DNA of 20,345 nt from Methanobacterium sp. (GTDB lineage: Archaea; Methanobacteriota; Methanobacteria; Methanobacteriales; Methanobacteriaceae), in NCBI GenBank assembly GCA_020855015.1, contig JAHKLP010000134.1, positions 1 to 20,345 of the forward strand. The letters are read 5' to 3'. The notes beneath the pieces are model-generated. The model was given only the letters and a program-made list of their open reading frames with translations, was not told where the DNA came from and searched no databases. The first letter of the stretch is position 1. Every line of letters starts with the position of its first letter. Made by a program: the position numbers and the translations under genes. Shown one piece after another: positions 18,052-20,345 of the stretch.

Positions 18052-19785
18052 ATGATTAAGATTGAAAATCTATCAAAAACTTTCAAAATAGAAGACGGCC
18101 CGGAAATCAAGGCCCTGGATAATGTTAACTTGGAAGTTGCAGAGGGAGAAATTTTAGGCATAATTGGAAGGAGTGGATCAGGAAAGAGCACCCTTCTACG
18201 TGTGCTCAGGGGTGTGGAACCTTTCGAAGAGGGAGAAATCGAAATTGATAATGTTGAAGTAGCTTCGGACTCATCCAGTTACTATTTTCGCAAGTTACGC
18301 GAAGTAACTGCAATCCATCTCCAGCGTTCTTTTGGATTATGGTCTGAAACAGCCCTGAATAATGTAATAAGAAAATTATCCGGGACCAAATATGGTGACG
18401 AAGCCTTAACTGATTTTGAATTTGCTTATGGTGAATTTGAAGAAGAGGCTATGGAGATTCTCCGTGTGGTTGGTTTGGAACATAAGGCAGACCATTTTGC
18501 ACCAGTACTGAGCGGTGGTGAAAAACAAAGACTTATCATGGCTAGACAGTTAGCTAAAAAGCCAAAAGTTCTATTGTTAGATGAACCAGCTACTATGTCA
18601 TGCCCTAAAACAAAACAAGAAATTTTAGATTCAATTAAAAAAATCAATCAGGAATTAGGTGTCACTGTTGTATTGGTATCACACCTTCCTGAAGTTCATC
18701 ATTATTTATCTCAACGTCTGGTATTAATGGAAAATGGCCGCATAGTTGGTGAAGGACTGCCAGATGAGATTATAAAAAGATTCCTAAAGGGTATGGAACC
18801 ACAAATCCCTGGAAGAGATCCTAAAAAGATAGGTCAGACACTGATCAAAGCTAAGGACTTGAAGAGGAGGTTTTACCTCCTTAAAGCAGGTAATGTGCTA
18901 GAGTTAAAGGATGTTAGTTTTGATGTAAAAGAAGGAGAGATAGTTTCCCTTATTGGGCCCAGTGGTGCGGGTAAAACTGTGCTGCTTCGCATGATCGGTG
19001 GTCTGGACCAGCCAGATGAAGGTGAAGTTTCCTTTAAACTGGAAGATGAGTGGGTGGATATGCATCAGCCAGGAATTGGCAGAATGAAAGTACGAAGACA
19101 AATGGGATTCATGCACCAGGAATTTGCCCTTGTACACCATGCTCGGATTAGGGATCAAATAGCGGGACGATTGGGGGTTAAAGGAATTAAAGTGGTGGAT
19201 GAAGCCAGGAAAAAAGCAGAAGAGTTAGGCATAAGTGATTTGGCCTTAGATGTCCTTTACCAATTAACTGATCTGCCGGAAAATGAAGCTAAACAACGTT
19301 TGGAACAAATTGGTCTTTCATCTGATATTTTAGATAAACTTTTCCCCAGTTTTCCGGATAACAAAGTTAAAGAATACGCAGAACCCATATTTAAAGCTTT
19401 GAATCTGCCTATGGATATTCTTAACCGAAAATCATATGAATTATCAGGAGGCCAAAAGGTTCGAGCCACACTGGCACTGGTTCTAACATCAAACCCTAAA
19501 GTTCTAATATTGGATGAACCATTTGGTGATCTGGACCCAATTACGCTTAGAATGGTTTCAAACTCCCTTAAACAGATAAATCAGGAATTTGATACCACTA
19601 TACTAATGGTAAGTCATCATGTTGATTTCATTGAAGAACTGGCTACCCGAGCGATACGTATGGATGATGGTAAAATGATCGGTGATGGAAATCCAGATGA
19701 AGAATGTGATGAATTCATTAAAAGCTGTGGTGCAGATTATCTTAAGGGTAATAAGGATTGGAAGAAAAAAATGGCAGAAAAATAG
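18052..19785 (+). CDS. atwA: Methyl-coenzyme M reductase activation component A2 (AtwA), twin-ATPase
   Basis: A 577-residue protein with two ABC-type ATPase domains and no membrane segment. Domain 1 has Walker A GRSGSGKST (39-47), signature LSGGE (153-157) and Walker B LLLDEP (174-179) followed by ATMSCPKTKQE. Domain 2 has Walker A GPSGAGKTV (302-310), Q-loop MHQE, a helical insertion at about 375-440, signature LSGGQ (464-468) and Walker B LILDEP (485-490). This arrangement and the DEPATM-CPKT segment are typical of component A2, which supplies ATP for reductive activation of the nickel F430 of methyl-coenzyme M reductase in the cytoplasm. The ATG has GGTGAT four bases upstream. A long divergent promoter region precedes it. 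Confidence 0.92.
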   Translation: MIKIENLSKTFKIEDGPEIKALDNVNLEVAEGEILGIIGRSGSGKSTLLRVLRGVEPFEEGEIEIDNVEVASDSSSYYFRKLREVTAIHLQRSFGLWSETALNNVIRKLSGTKYGDEALTDFEFAYGEFEEEAMEILRVVGLEHKADHFAPVLSGGEKQRLIMARQLAKKPKVLLLDEPATMSCPKTKQEILDSIKKINQELGVTVVLVSHLPEVHHYLSQRLVLMENGRIVGEGLPDEIIKRFLKGMEPQIPGRDPKKIGQTLIKAKDLKRRFYLLKAGNVLELKDVSFDVKEGEIVSLIGPSGAGKTVLLRMIGGLDQPDEGEVSFKLEDEWVDMHQPGIGRMKVRRQMGFMHQEFALVHHARIRDQIAGRLGVKGIKVVDEARKKAEELGISDLALDVLYQLTDLPENEAKQRLEQIGLSSDILDKLFPSFPDNKVKEYAEPIFKALNLPMDILNRKSYELSGGQKVRATLALVLTSNPKVLILDEPFGDLDPITLRMVSNSLKQINQEFDTTILMVSHHVDFIEELATRAIRMDDGKMIGDGNPDEECDEFIKSCGADYLKGNKDWKKKMAEK

Positions 19786-19797
19786 GGGTATAACCCC
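19785..19797 (+). terminator. Short perfect hairpin at the atwA stop codon
   Basis: GGGGT-ATA-ACCCC begins with the last base of the atwA TAG and forms a five-base-pair stem with a three-base loop. T runs follow (TTTTT at about 19833-19837). It may mark the mRNA 3' end, but archaeal termination mainly relies on U tracts, so the role is uncertain. Confidence 0.3.
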
Positions 19798-19845
19798 ATT
19801 TATAACCAGCAGATAAAGCATTACTAAAAAAATTTTTACCATTAA

Positions 19846-19861
19846 ATTGATAATTATCAAT
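19846..19861. promoter_or_regulatory. 16-base perfect palindrome upstream of the flavin reductase gene
   Basis: ATTGATAATTATCAAT is a perfect palindrome 32 bases upstream of the TTG at 19894, where a TATA box or an operator next to it would be expected. A two-fold site here fits a dimeric regulator, but AT-rich palindromes also arise by chance. Confidence 0.4.
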
Positions 19862-19893
19862 AAGAATCTAAATCAACTAGAGGAGATGTTAAA

Positions 19894-20345
19894 TTGGAAT
19901 TCACAGATCTGGATTTGGGAAACTTTTACCGGGTACTAGCACCCCGACCAACAATTATAGTCACCACTGCCAGCCCGGATGGTAAGGTTAACGCTGCTCC
20001 TTTTTCATTCACCATGCCTGTATCATCCAATCCTCCCTTTATTGCTGTGGCATCAGTTCCCAGCCACCATACTTACCAGAACCTGGAACAAACCAGTGAA
20101 ATGGTAATAAACATTCCCTCAGAGGATATCCTCCAGGAATTATGGATCACCAGTGAAAAATTCCCCCATGGAGTAAATGAGATCGAAAAATCTGGTTTGA
20201 CCCAGATGCCTTCACAAAAGGTTAAACCTCCCTGGATAAAGGAAAGTCTGGCCTATATGGAATGCCGGGTTGAGAAAATAATTGAATGTGGTGATCATAA
20301 CTTAGTAGTAGGGGAAGTGTTGAAGGTTGGTGTTCGGAAAGATGC
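19894..20345 (+). CDS. Flavin reductase-like FMN-binding protein, N-terminal part (partial)
   Basis: The 5' 150 codons of a gene that runs off the right edge. The start is TTG at 19894, with AGAGGAGAT ending seven bases upstream; the protein begins MEFTDLDLGNFYRVLAPRPT. The split-barrel flavin reductase fold is shown by RPTIIVTTASPDGKVNAAPFSF, TMPVSSNPPFIAVASVPSHHTYQNL and MVINIPSEDILQELW, and later CRVEKIIECGDHNLVVGEV. It looks closest to MTH152 of M. thermautotrophicus, an FMN-binding protein of known structure, as I remember it. The family includes flavin reductases and flavoredoxins that bind FMN in a dimer; the electron partner is unknown. It follows atwA by 108 bases, behind a palindrome that may regulate it. 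Confidence 0.85.
   Translation, partial: MEFTDLDLGNFYRVLAPRPTIIVTTASPDGKVNAAPFSFTMPVSSNPPFIAVASVPSHHTYQNLEQTSEMVINIPSEDILQELWITSEKFPHGVNEIEKSGLTQMPSQKVKPPWIKESLAYMECRVEKIIECGDHNLVVGEVLKVGVRKD

Noticed and set aside
17910..18191. 93-codon ORF on the - strand across the atwA start
   Set aside because: It overlaps the atwA start and first codons, has no ribosome-binding site, and its low-complexity hydrophobic translation looks like a shadow of AT-rich DNA.

Overview
The window comes from a hydrogenotrophic methanogenic archaeon of the order Methanobacteriales, most likely a mesophilic Methanobacterium. The evidence is an AtwA-type component A2 ATPase for methyl-coenzyme M reductase, a methanofuran-biosynthesis MfnB with its known active-site lysines at positions 27, 85 and 155, archaeal NadM and CbiT proteins that look very close to the Methanothermobacter thermautotrophicus proteins as I remember them, a small protein resembling pseudomurein-binding repeats, AT-rich spacers with TATA-like boxes, and GGTGA/GGAGG ribosome-binding sites. 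TTG is used as a start codon behind strong ribosome-binding sites.

Region 1 (1-4399, + strand) is the 3' part of a pseudaminic acid operon: the end of the PseC aminotransferase, a Pse-associated methyltransferase, a PseF/SpsF-like cytidylyltransferase, a fused PseG hydrolase-PseH acetyltransferase, and PseI synthase. The genes overlap or nearly touch. Together they would take a UDP-4-amino sugar to CMP-pseudaminic acid. Two glycosyltransferases (GT4 and a membrane GT2) run towards it from 6655 to 4394 on the - strand and are candidates for using the sugar in a surface glycan.

Region 2 (about 6656-8858) holds a LutA/HdrB-like two-CCG-domain protein translationally coupled to a LutB-like LUD/ferredoxin protein, with no LutC beside them. 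A long imperfect inverted repeat lies in the divergent promoter region.

Region 3 (8965-11879, + strand) holds mfnB (methanofuran), guaB (IMP dehydrogenase) and mobA (molybdenum/tungsten cofactor nucleotide attachment).

Region 4 (12026-17615, - strand) is a run of cofactor and housekeeping genes: the repeat mini-protein, an unrecognised two-helix membrane protein, cbiT (cobamide), ubiX (prenylated FMN), an HD phosphohydrolase, a SpoIIM-family membrane protein, moaE, nadM, and upstream of nadM a previously easy-to-miss 41-codon cysteine-rich small ORF. Region 5 (18052-end, + strand) is atwA followed by the start of an FMN-binding flavin reductase family gene. From memory, the cbiT-ubiX-HD-moaE-nadM-atwA-flavoprotein order resembles the MTH146-MTH152 neighbourhood of M. 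thermautotrophicus.

The least explained items are the 41-codon Cys-rich ORF between nadM and atwA, the unsecreted pseudomurein-repeat mini-protein, the LutAB pair with its inverted repeat, and the pseudaminic acid cassette with its fused PseG-PseH in a pseudomurein-walled methanogen.
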